Below are positions 10,440 to 20,509 of a DNA stretch of 64,000 nt, piece after piece. A program made the position numbers and the translations under genes. Source of the DNA: Tenebrio molitor (Eukaryota > Arthropoda > Insecta > Coleoptera > Tenebrionidae). The DNA lies in assembly GCF_963966145.1 (NCBI RefSeq), contig NC_091046.1, forward strand, positions 19,592,001 to 19,656,000. Reading direction: 5' to 3'. Positions within the stretch are counted from its first letter, which is position 1, and every line of letters starts with the position of its first letter. The notes under the pieces were generated by a model. It had not been told where the DNA came from, searched no databases, and saw only the letters and a list, made by a program, of their open reading frames with translations.

Positions 10440-12894
10440 TTCCTGCATACAGCTTTATCTCAACAAAATTAAAACTAAACACCTCTAAAAATAACATTTT
10501 TCTTTCTATTCCCCACCACTCTGTTTCTCGATCCTTTCTCTCTTCTTCCGTATCTCTTTCATCCATCCTATCTCCCTTCCGTCTTCGCTCAGTATTTCGT
10601 TGCATCCGCTCCACATGTCTCACTTTCCTCGCGGCACATCCTGCATCTTCTCAACTCTCCTTCCGTCCAATACCTATTCTCTCTCTCCTCGTTTTCGCAT
10701 CTGAATCTCGCCATCATTTTCCTTTCTTTCGCGCTCTCTCTTCCCATGTACACCGGAACAGCCTCTGTCTTGCATCTCATGCCCACTATTGTATCTGGAT
10801 TCTCTGATTATCTCCCTCCTCCTTTGCTTGTCCGTGTCTTTGTCCCTCTCGCTCAGCTCCGCACGCATTCATTTTCCTTCCGCTCTCATTCTTTCCACTT
10901 CCTCACTGGCATACCCGTTCCTCCTGCAGTACTTCGCTCTCTCTCTCTTTCGCATCCGCGTTCTTTTACTTTTCTCTATAGCACTCAGACAGTTTCCTGC
11001 ACTGTTCCCTTCCGCCCATTCTGTCTTCAAACTTTGCCGCTCTCTTTCCCGCTTTCACTCTCAGCTTGCTCGTCTTGCACTCTTCCCTCACTATGTACCC
11101 TGGTATTTCTCTGTCCACTCCTAGCACTCATCTCAAATATTTCTCTTGCACTCTCTTCATTTCCTTCTGTTCCTTCCATCCGCAGATCTCTGCTCCGTAC
11201 ATCAGCACGGTCTCTACCATGCTCTATCATTGTCTCCCCGAACTCACCTCCCCACACTCTCTCTCCTATTCCCCAAACGCATCCAACTACCTTGATCGCC
11301 TTCCTCACTACCTCGCTCACTCTTTCTTTCTTGCTTTCTTCCCAATTTCATTCGCTCTCCTCACTCTTGCTCTTTCTCTTGTTGAACACCATCATTTTCG
11401 TCTTCTCATCATTCACTTCCAGCTTTATCTTCCTCACATGCCATGCTTTCCCAGGTTCCTCATCATCTCTTTCATCTCTCTCTCACTCTTTGCCACAATC
11501 ACCATGTCGTCCACAAACGCCAGGCTCAAACCTCTGTCCACCACGACGCCCCCCCCCGCTTGAGGTTGAGCGGGCAGCCCTGTTTCACTCCCTTTGTCGT
11601 CTCAAACCATTCACCCTCTTTCTTCTCTCCCATCTTTACCTTGCTCTTTGTTCTCGCGTATATCTCCCTGACCTTCTGCACCAGCTATTCGCTTATTCTT
11701 CTCTCTCTCTTTCTTTTTTAGTTGTCCATAATGCCCCTTCCCTTTCTGAATCCGGCTTGGCTGTCCGGTACCACTCCTTTCGCTCAAGACTGATGCATAC
11801 AACTTATACCCCGTGTTCAGGAGAGTTATTCCTCGGTAGTTTTCCGCTCTGTTCTTCGCTCCTTTTTTATAGATAAGGCAGATTACGCCCTCTCTCCAGT
11901 CCGCCATTCTCTCTACCATTCTTTCAGTCCCATACATCCACGCTTTATTCTGCACCCCCTCCCTTCCCGGTGTCTTTCTCTTTTTCAGTTTCCTTATCTG
12001 TCTTTCCACCTCTTCCGTTGTGATTTCTGTTTCCTCTGGCGCCGTCTGTTTCTCCTTCATTTGGGTTCCTGCCTCTCCTTCTTCCTTCCTCCCTTCCAGC
12101 AGTTTTATGAAGTACTCTTCCCATTCTTGTATTGTTATTTCCTCGTTTACTGATTCCTTTTTCTTTCTCTCTCGGTTTATGTATTTCCATACCTCCCTCT
12201 CTGTTCTTATTTCCTTTATCTCTTTCTCCTCCCTTTGCCCCCTCTGCTTCTTCTTCTCTTTACATCTCTCTCTATATCTTCTTTTCGCTTCTAGCAATCT
12301 ACTTCTGTCGATCTTCTTCCTCCTCTACGTTCTCAACGCCTTTACCGCTTCCTTCTTCAGTTGTTCACGTTCTCTGTCCCTATTTTTCCTTCCTGCCCCT
12401 TTTGATCCCCTTACTGTCACGTCTTTTTTCGTCGCCGCTTTCTCGATCAGTTCCTTCAGCTCTGCCTCCATCTTCTCCACGTGCTTCTCTTCAAATATTG
12501 TTTTTTGTAGTTTTCCACTTGTTCATTCCATACTTTTATTGTCATCTTCTTCTGCTCCTCCCTTGCTCCGCCCTTTCCCCTTTCTTCATGGTTAGTTCCT
12601 TCTATAATTATTGCCAGCGGGAGATGGTCGGACTCTACTCTCTCTCTCCTATTGTGAATTTTTCCACTCTTTCCTATGCTTCTTCGTTGATTATTGCTTA
12701 GTGTATAACTGTTTCCCCCTGCTAACTACGTAGGTCCATTCCCCTTCTTCGTCCCCTTGTTTGTTCTCGTTCAATACTTCCCATCCATTTTCTTCGATCT
12801 ACTTCATTAATCTCTTCCATTTTACATTTTCCACCTTGTCTTTTGATTTTCTTTTCCTATCCCCCCTCTCCTCTTTCCAATTTTTTGCTCTTGG
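10440..12894 (-). pseudogene. Frameshifted APE-type LINE with purine-rich sense strand
   Basis: Read on the minus strand, from high to low coordinates: the end of an endonuclease domain with SDHLPLAI (about 12611-12634); reverse transcriptase with ENYRGITLLNT (within 11611-12297); a PDSQAGFRKG-like segment (about 11730-11760); GVKQGCPL (11570-11592); the active-site box as FVDD (11506-11517, normally FADD); then a C-terminal region with a CxxC half of a zinc knuckle (about 10617-10651). Many frame changes separate these blocks, and the stretch between QG and FVDD is shortened. The plus strand is CT-rich, which produces long meaningless plus-strand frames such as the 376-codon one at 10746-11876. 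The clade is not assigned. Confidence 0.75.
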
Positions 12895-12958
12895 AAATAT
12901 AATGTGGGTTGCATTTTCAATTCCGCCGAGCTCATTATCACTCGTGAAATACCCTGTA
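12895..12958. mobile_element. MITE end, related to 43640-43795
   Basis: From GGAAATATAATGTGGG to ACTCGTGAAATACCCTGTA, this aligns with the right end of the small element at 43640-43795. Only the right end is present; the LINE at 10440-12894 abuts it directly. Confidence 0.5.
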
Positions 12959-13126
12959 TAGGTATATCTTATTTACAAGAAAAATATTGAAATATGCTGT
13001 TTCTAATGGTTTTTACATGACTATTCAACTCACATCAAATTCTTCAATAAAAATGCAAGATTTGTCATTTCTGGACCAATCAGAACGAAACTTCCTGATT
13101 ATTCATCACATTTGAAAATTATGGGT

Positions 13127-13568
13127 TATAGTCAGAATCACGAAGCAATGCGTGTACGTCATCGATGAAGGTTTTGCAGTACCAACTTAAAACTGTAAAA
13201 CTGCGAATTCTATCGTTCAATTGTTGATAATTTTTTCCCTGAGGATTGGCATGTCGAAGAATCAGTTTTTAGTCCATCTACATCATCTTGTTGATCAATA
13301 ACGATTAAAGCAAATTGTGAGGTTAGAAAAAGTCGTCGCTATTGTTTAGTGTTTACGTTCCTTTTGAGATCCTCCTTTAATTGCTTTCCAACGTGTAATA
13401 AAACAATTCTTTTCAAAGCTAACTTTTGCCTGTGTTTTTTACGATCCAAGTTTCAAAACATTCGAAGATGCCGAATATTCGCGTTGACTAACGCAGATAA
13501 ACGTAGTAATGTCGTGACGTCATGGATGTGTAATGACGTACACGAATTGCTTCGTGATTCTGACTATA
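13127..13568. mobile_element. TA-flanked MITE with TAGTCAGAATCACGAAGCAA ends
   Basis: TATAGTCAGAATCACGAAGC at 13127 is mirrored at 13549-13568, and the inversion continues for about 37 bp through CGTGTACGTCAT. A short plus-strand segment near 13214-13290 reads NFFPEDWHVEESVFSPSTSS. It looks protein-like and may be a deleted transposase exon, but I cannot assign it. Confidence 0.65.
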
Positions 13569-13596
13569 TTTTCACTAGTGATGATTATTATCAGCT

Positions 13597-13751
13597 ATAA
13601 TATAACAACAAGTGGTATGATTATTATCGATGATATTATGAGTGAAATTGTGCTGAAGATTTCACGAGTCCGAAGGACGAGTGAAATGTCCTGCTTCAAT
13701 TTCACGGATTTAATATCATCGATGATTAATCATACCACGTCTTATATTCGA
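13597..13751. repeat. 155-bp near-perfect palindrome with GAGTCCGAAGGAC core
   Basis: Arms contain GTGGTATGATTATTATCGAT and its inverse. The centre is a nested hairpin, TTTCAC-GAGTCC-GAA-GGAC-GAGTGAAA (about 13657-13684). No coding content. It belongs with the small CGAGT-motif palindromes elsewhere in the window. Confidence 0.65.
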
Positions 13752-14098
13752 TGAGACAATATAATGAATGAAATACAAAATTATTCATTTATTTGTCAAA
13801 TTGACAAATTTATTTCAATCAAAAATCGTAACGACGAAAGTAAATAAGAAAATATTTTTTTTGTTTTTTATAATCGCTGTTATAGCCATGCAACTAAGGA
13901 CTTTTACGCGTTTTCATTGGATCATTCATGATCACGTGATACATGAATTATATTGTCAGGAAAATTTATTATAAATTTTGTTCGTTGAATAGTCCCTCGA
14001 ATACCACCACATTCGTGAAATTAAAATTTAAGCGTGGGTGACATTCGTGACAGCACCACAAAAATAATCGACATAACTACTTGTGGTATTATAAGTGA

Positions 14099-14206
<108 letters not shown>

Positions 14207-14436
14207 TAAAGCACTCGTGATTTAATAGATCTCTAAGAAAATGTTTATCAATATTTCAGTGTATTATTGTCATTTACACCAAAAAACTTCCAATATTAAT
14301 GTTCAAACTCTACTTTTTAACATATGTTGCAGATGTAGTTGCATCCGTTACCTTGAATTTGCAATTAATACAAAATTTCCTAGAATTTGAAAATTTAATT
14401 TTTTTATTTAAAAATTAAAACAAGGGTGCAAATTCT

Positions 14437-14580
14437 AAAAAATAACATAAAAAACTTGTTTTATAAGGGCATTGGCGCACTCGTTCCATACAAAACTCCC
14501 CTACGAGTCGTTTTCTACACCTGGAACTCGTGCACCAAATCAACCCTTATAAAACTCGTTCTTTAATATACTATTTTTTA
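14437..14580. repeat. 144-bp palindromic element, ACTCGTTTTATAAG family, copy 1
   Basis: The left arm AACTTGTTTTATAAGGGC... is mirrored by ...CCCTTATAAAACTCGTTCTT. It starts and ends with AAAAAATA(G/A)..TA / TA.TATTTTTT. Copies at 35333-35475 and 35891-36034 share ends and layout, with different inner words. Confidence 0.65.
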
Positions 14581-16300
14581 TTTAACAGAGAATTTTATTA
14601 TATTTATCATAAACTCATTATAAATAGTAATAGTAATAATTAGTAATGGTATATAAAATGAATTTGTCAGTTAATAACTACAACTTAAAATAATTGTTTA
14701 AGATATGTCTGCTTCATTGTGTGGTCCGCGAACAAATTCACATCGCTTTAAACAGTAGTAATCTGGTCAAATTATGTGGTTTTCTTTTAAACGATGTAAT
14801 TCGACTTTTTCTAGATGTCTACTATGCCTGACTAGGCAGGAAGATTGATTTAAAACGCAACTCGTTCAAATAACAGGGAAACCAAATTGGTAATGTCGCT
14901 CGATAATTTGTTCCATTTTGTCAACATTATTAGTAGAATGAACGATATTATAGGAGATAATTTAGTGTTATTATCCATGCCACCCAGTAGCGCACGATAT
15001 TTCCGATTGCAGTTGATGGAATATTACCCTTTATGGCAGACAATGATGAATGTGAATGCGAGTAACAACTTTTATTTTACTCTGTAAGAACTGCTCCTCT
15101 ACTATCAAGAAAAGAAGCTTGCCACTCTTTGACATAAGTACTCAATTTGTTTTACAATATCTTCTTAATTTTATTTTTAAATAACATATTATTATTGTAT
15201 ATTAAATGTTAATAAAACTATTCCAGTATTGTCATATTTCTATAATTCAGAGAACTTCATATTTTTTTGTTTTTATCTGATTCTGCTAAAGTTCTTATTG
15301 TTACATTTAACGGAAAATATTTGTGTGTATTTAGTTAAGTAAAATCACTAATTGTCATCTAACCGAATTATTCGTTACTACAAAAATAAAGTAAATAAAA
15401 AATAAAAAAAAAAAAAATAATAAAATAAACATCTTATTAACATATAGGAATAAAAACAATGATACCTATACTTCTTTCTTGGTATTATTTAAATTCAGAA
15501 TAAGTAACCGATCTGCACGATGTACACAATTTTAGTTTTCTAAAATAAAAATCGTGTAAATGACATATCTAGTTAGGTAGTAGATTTAAAATGGTAGAAC
15601 ACGTACATTTTCAATGCAAGAAATTAATCTGTGACACACCTTGCTAATCAGTTGGAGAAGGTCTGAATTTACTACCATCTAGAACACATGGGGGTGGTCT
15701 TTGGTGTTGCGGTTGTGCAGACCGCCAACGATTGCGGTTAAAGTCAGGTAGGTAAAACAAATTGAATAAAGTAACCGCTATTATTAAATTTTGCATTTTA
15801 TTTTTACCTTATAACCTACTATATGCGGCAACGTGTATTAGACGCAATATATCTACCCAATCTACCAATTTGAAATTTTCTTAAGCTATTAATTATAAAT
15901 AATTATTAATCCAATATGGGTGTATTTTTTTGAGGAAGATAAACTTGATATAATTACTGCTCTAAAATTTACGTGTCATGTGATATTGTTTAAAGTCACG
16001 ATCAGTGTTGCTTTGTCTTATAAATTTAAAACATGTTCCACTCAAATTCAATTATCTGATTGAGTGATGGGGTCATGAGAACTATGCGGCCCTATATTTA
16101 CTTTGAACTGTAGCACACGACACGAACAAAAATGCAAAGCCGCTTTGTAAAATAAAACTTTATTCTTAAGGAAAAAACGAATAACAATAATTTATGTAAT
16201 TTTATCTAATTAATTATTTTTTGGAAATTATTTTGAAATATAATTAAAATAAAGTGTAATAAGAAAATTGTTAAGAATATCGACCAAAAGTAACACAGTA
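14581..16300. other. AT-rich stretch without recognised genes
   Basis: Contains an A-rich run near 15390-15430 and a GC-richer segment at 15655-15740. No open frame with recognisable similarity and no clear inverted repeats were found. The 66-codon frame at 14887-15087 has no signature. Confidence 0.35.
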
Positions 16301-16307
16301 ATAGTTA

Positions 16308-16433
16308 TTTGTATCACAAGGCCAGAAACTGCACGTTTGCGAGCATGAGTACGGTTTGCAATACGAGTCGATAGACGAGTATTGTAAGTACGAATGCTCG
16401 CAAAACAGTTTCTGGACGTGTGATACACAAAAT
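16308..16433. repeat. 126-bp palindrome
   Basis: GTATCACAAGGCCAGAAACTG at the left is matched by the inverse of CAGTTTCTGGACGTGTGATAC at the right. The inner GCGAGCATGAGTAC and ATACGAGTC also pair with GTACGAATGCTCGC and GACGAGTAT. Non-coding. Confidence 0.65.
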
Positions 16434-16726
16434 TTTTCGTGCCGACTTCTGCGGATTTTTGTTAAATGGAAGTTAAAGCACTTGTTTTAATAATTGGTAT
16501 TAGGGACTTTTTTGTGTTGGCAACACTTACATTTAAACATTTAAATTTTAAAATCAACATCGCTCTTGTTTCCTGACATTTATTAAATTTAATTAATTTG
16601 TTTTGTTTTTGACATTTTCCTGAAACATTTGTTGTAATAAATACACCAGCCCATATTCAAGAAGTGGCTCGAAACGTAATTTTAATTAATTAATTTTAGT
16701 TAAATATTGCTTCTTTGTAGTTTGTA

Positions 16727-16938
16727 CAGTGGCGAGCACGGAATTTCGCACACATTGGACATTTCACTGGCATAATTTTATTAAAATGAGATACTGGCGG
16801 CAGTTTCGTGACAGTTTACGTGAAACATCAGTCATGATCACATATATCATGATTGATTATAATGACAATAAAGCTTAGAGTAGATAGTTTTTTTTAATGA
16901 CATACAAATTGGTGTGCGAAATTCCGTGCTCCCCACTG
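16727..16938. mobile_element. 212-bp Tc1/mariner-type MITE
   Basis: CAGTGGCGAGCACGGAATTT at the left is mirrored by AAATTCCGTGCTCCCCACTG at the right, with TA on both sides (16725-16726 and 16939-16940). CAGTG termini and the TA target are typical of Tc1/mariner elements. No coding sequence. Confidence 0.8.
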
Positions 16939-17147
16939 TACGTTGTTATAAATAGAAAAACATTTTTAACGAGCCATCCACAGAACAAACATTGACGTTT
17001 GATAGAATTCTGATAAGAAATGCCAACCGAAACCGATGACAACTCAAAATCCCTACTTTTAGCCGGACTAGGCCGGCAATGCATGTGTTTCTGGACGATT
17101 TCGAGATCTGTAATTTACCAAATTCCGGCCGGCGGCACGAAAATATA

Positions 17148-17862
17148 TATAGATGTCCCAAAAAAAGACGTGTCCATAGCTCCCTTATTTATCGAAGGAT
17201 TTTAATTATTATCTATGCACCAAATTAAATGGTTGTGAATAGGCTACAAATTGGTCTACTAAATTCAGGTAAAGCCCCAAGGGCTTTAAGCCTAAACTGT
17301 CAAAATATTTTTTTTTAATGCGAACGCCTATACTTTTTTGTTTTTATTGTAATTCTGACAGAGATTTTTATTCTGAAAATATAATCTCAAATAAGACAAA
17401 CTTAAAAAAAAAACACTACCTTTTGAAACAAATGAGCACCAAGCGAGAAGCTATCAAAATACATTGCGTTACAATGTAATAACCAAATTAAGTTAGCTGG
17501 AAAAACAAATGACAAATAATATTAATAACATATAGATTGCGCAGAGATGCTGTCAATGTTTAGGGCAAAATGGAGCGCATTTTAACCATAGACGATAGTA
17601 GGTACCGTTTTTTGCTTTTTTTGTATTTTTGGTATGTAAGTGCATACTTGTGATACATTGTTGTTTTCACAATAAAAATCTCTATCGCAATTACTAAAAA
17701 AATTATGCGCTCGTATTTGAAAAAAAAATGACAGTTTAGCCTTAAACCGTTGGGATATGAGTGAATTTATTACGCCTTTTAGTAGCCTATTGACAATAAT
17801 TGAATTTTGTGAATAAATAATTGAAATACTCCGACAAATAAGGGACACTTTATAAGAATTAA
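17148..17862. mobile_element. Foldback element with about 250-bp diverged arms
   Basis: Arms at about 17160-17400 and 17580-17850 are inverted copies. Shared landmarks are CCCTTATTTATCG / CCCTTATTTGTCGG, AATAGGCTAC, AAGCCTAAACTGTCA and AGAGATTTTTATT. Ends are not sharp, and no coding sequence is recognisable. Confidence 0.55.
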
Positions 17863-17929
17863 TTTTATCAAGTAGTTAATAGACTTTTTTCTATAATTGA
17901 TTCAAAACATTGAAATTCACGCATACTCG

Positions 17930-18345
17930 TAGTTATCCGTGCATGAAGTGGATCATTTTTTACGTGTATTTTTTTTGCATTGTTAGTAAGATCGAAACCA
18001 TAGAAACCATACAAAACAGTGTGTGAAATGCGATTTCACGCACACGACTATTTCTGTTTTTCACTTCACGCACTGTTTTTTATTAGTTACCTAGCAACAT
18101 GGTCACTGCATTGAAACTTCAGAGTTCCTTCAAAAATTTAAATTTTTAATTTCTATTTTTTGAATCAATTATAGAAAAAAGATTGTTTATATTTCGTGCG
18201 TGAAGATGTTTTTGTGCATTCAAAGGCTTATACTGCCTGGACCTTCGTCTCGGCATAAAAGACATTTTCATGCGCAAAAAACATTCTCTTCACGCACTTA
18301 ATATAAAAATAACTATTATCTCCGGCTGCTTGGATAAGACCTTAT
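17930..18345. repeat. Composite of two palindromes, copy 1 (inverted copy at 46370-46720)
   Basis: Palindrome one spans about 18004-18080 (CAGTGTGTGAAATGCG / CTTCACGCACTG). Palindrome two spans about 18196-18301 (GTGCGTGAAGATGTTTTTGT / TTCTCTTCACGCAC). Both, with their spacer, recur in reverse orientation at 46370-46720, so they move or were duplicated as one unit. Confidence 0.55.
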
Positions 18346-18720
18346 AACCATATTCATTTACAGTCATTTGAGTTGCGTAATGTAGTGCATTACCGCACTG
18401 GTTTCATTACGTAACGCATTTTTATTTAGAAGCAAACAGACAAAATTTATTGAAAGACAACAATACTAAAGGAAAGATACTTATTGTAAATACGTGTTGA
18501 TCACACAGTTCTTGCATTTTGTTCACCCAGTTGCCGACATCGATTTCGTTTCGGTCTTCAATCTCTGAGCTTGGCAAAAAAAGACCCACTTCCACTTTTA
18601 ATGATATCATCTACTATTTTTGTTTTCGTTGCTCGCACAAGAGATAAAATTTTGTACATAACACGTGGGCTAAAGCATATTACAGGAAACTCGTGTGATT
18701 ACAGATGACGAGGGCGTTAG
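18310..18720 (-). mobile_element. Repeat family carrying the EVxLFxxSxExE peptide, copy A
   Basis: On the minus strand, 18422-18610 encodes a 62-residue frame with VEVGLFLPSSEIEDRNEIDV and then NWVNKMQEL. Copy B (36091-36262) and a third copy (48843-48935) conserve the peptide with mostly substitution differences, which suggests an old coding sequence. The right side is a module ACGTGGGCTAAAGCATAT...ACTCGTGTGATTACAG that recurs near 41620 and 58135. Function unknown to me. Confidence 0.45.
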
Positions 18721-18835
18721 CCCGTCTTCGACGAAATGAGATAATGAATTGAAAATTTAATATTACGTAATATATATAAATTTTCAATTCATTGTGTACA
18801 TATTATGTATCTCATTTAGTCGAAGGCAATCATGC
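18705..18835. repeat. AT-rich palindrome with ATGAATTGAAAATTT arms
   Basis: GTCTTCGACGAAATGAGATA and AATGAATTGAAAATTTA pair with AAATTTTCAATTCATT and TATCTCATTTAGTCGAAG. The centre is a run of TA steps. Non-coding. Confidence 0.55.
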
Positions 18836-18916
18836 AGATATGTTTCCACGTGTTGAACGTACATACATGCGACAACTTGTATATTTGTATTATGTATTAT
18901 TGCAGTATATTAGATA

Positions 18917-19315
18917 TGTTAGTTATAATTTGTTTCAAAATCAAAAATCCACCAACACTGCATTCTACCTCGAAAATACAACCGTCGCCAACTTTTGTTT
19001 TTAGTGTGTTTGAAAGTGTCAGAAAAACGTGGGGTTATGAAATAAAACTGTTGACAGCCGTTTTGTTCGTAGTTCATCGTGTTTTTTAAATTCTTCGAAG
19101 CACTTAATGAACGCTCGCTTTAATTTAGCGGTTAAAAGATTCCTTGTTTTTCGAGGCATTTTTATAATTTGATATTTGTGACACACTGAAGGTCAAATTT
19201 TGGCGGAAGGTTAAGCCAACCCAGAAAAATGAAACTTATTCTAGGGATTTCTTTTTTTCTGCCAACATAATTCAACAGGTGGTGGATTTTTGATTTTGAA
19301 ACAGATTATATGTAT
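18917..19315. mobile_element. MITE-like inverted repeat pair
   Basis: GTTTCAAAATCAAAAATCCA at 18932-18951 is mirrored exactly by the block ending near 19302, within arms of about 40 bp. The interior is non-coding by eye. No clear target duplication. Confidence 0.5.
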
Positions 19316-19548
19316 TATTGTTATTTGTATGTATAAGATTAAAGATAAAATAGAGTTTTTGTTTACTTAAAAAAAATTATCCAAATCAATTAAATTAATA
19401 AGAAAAGCATTTTGTATAAAGTGAAAGTGATTTGAGAAAAGGGGAATTTCATTTGATATATCATTTTGACATTAAAAAAATTGGAAAGTCATTTGACAAA
19501 TCGTGAAACACAATTGACACAAGGAGAAAAGCAAAAGAAAAACACTGT

Positions 19549-19740
19549 AACTATAATGTGGTTGTGTATCCTTTAATAAATTGAATTTAACAGCTAAATT
19601 TATGTGTATAATTTTAGCGAATATATCATGACGTTTCTTATATTCACTTTGAGCCAAAACGGTGCAAGAAGAAATGATGTGTTTAATTGTTTCCCCTTCA
19701 GTTCCGCAAATTCTACATTTATCAATGGTTATAATTATTT
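19549..19740 (-). pseudogene. R4/Dong-like LINE fragment, CCHC region
   Basis: The minus strand encodes the same segment as residues about 380-443 of the element at 27393-29325, including KCRICGTEGE and AQSEYKKRHDIFAKIIH, with few changes. It then breaks off. It lies directly beside the 3' tail of another copy, so this is a separate truncated piece. Confidence 0.7.
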
Positions 19741-19745
19741 CTTAA

Positions 19746-20509
19746 CCCTCCACCACCCGGCGGCACGGCAATTTTGCCGGAGTACATACACTATTACGGA
19801 TATTACTATCAAGTAATAGTGCAGTGCTAATCAACATAATTACCGGCGTCTCGCCTCCACATTTTGACTTTGTTATGTTTTATTATGTTCTGTGTCAATG
19901 TTAAGGAAGTTCCTCACGATATGACATGAGTATAATAATATACAGGGCAAGTCACATAAGGGTTATTTCCGAATTTATTTTGTACGCAACCAAAAATACT
20001 AATGACGCTGATTACTTGATACCATTTATAATGTGATTTAATTTAGTAATCAACGCAGGTATGTAATTTGGCTAAAAATGTCACAATGACGTTTTCCTTT
20101 TCTGATTAATGAAATCAAAAATTAAATTCATCAACTGTCATTTTGACAATGACGTTTTCCTTTTCTGATTAATGAAATCAAAAATTAAATTCATCAACTG
20201 TCATTTTGACATTTTTAGCCAAATTACATACCTACCTACGTAGATTACTAAATAAAATCACATTATAAATGGTATCAAGTGGTCAGCGTAATTAGTATTT
20301 TTGGTTGCGTACAAAATAAATTCAGAAATAAACCTTATGTGACTTGCCCTGTACCTTTTTGAATTTCAACTACTAATGTGTTCTCTAAGTCCAAAATTTT
20401 TAAATTTTTAAAAAGAGATTGCGGTACTATTCCCGTTGCTGAAATTATAAGTGGTAAAATCGATTTTTTTTCTAAACACCAAAGATTTCTCATAGCAACG
20501 GAGAGCTCT
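19746..20509 (-). pseudogene. R4/Dong-like LINE 3' end, split by a MITE
   Basis: Read on the minus strand, 20509-20352 and then 19942-19746 match 28970-29318 of the full copy, through the C-terminus and the GC-rich 3' tail (GCCGGGTGGTGG). The 409-bp MITE at 19943-20351 interrupts it at a TA. It is 5' truncated, as is usual for LINE copies, and joined to a dead Tc1 transposon at about 20509. Confidence 0.75.
19943..20351. mobile_element. 409-bp TA-flanked foldback MITE
   Basis: CAGGGCAAGTCACATAAGGG at the left is mirrored by CCTTATGTGACTTGCCCTG at the right, and the arms pair over most of their length. TA flanks both sides (19941-19942, 20352-20353). The related LINE at about 29127-29137 preserves the empty site with one TA. 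The interior holds a tandem duplication of about 63 bp containing GACGTTTTCCTTTTCTGATT (about 20090-20215). Confidence 0.9.

Noticed and set aside
10746..11876. 376-codon plus-strand open frame and its overlapping neighbours
   Set aside because: Ser/Leu/Phe-rich reading of the CT-rich complement of a minus-strand LINE; the minus strand carries recognisable endonuclease and reverse transcriptase motifs, the plus strand none.
13640..13700. Hammerhead ribozyme
   Set aside because: The stem II look-alike GAGTCCGAAGGAC is present, but CUGAUGA is CTGAAGA and the GAAA that must follow stem II is not in place.
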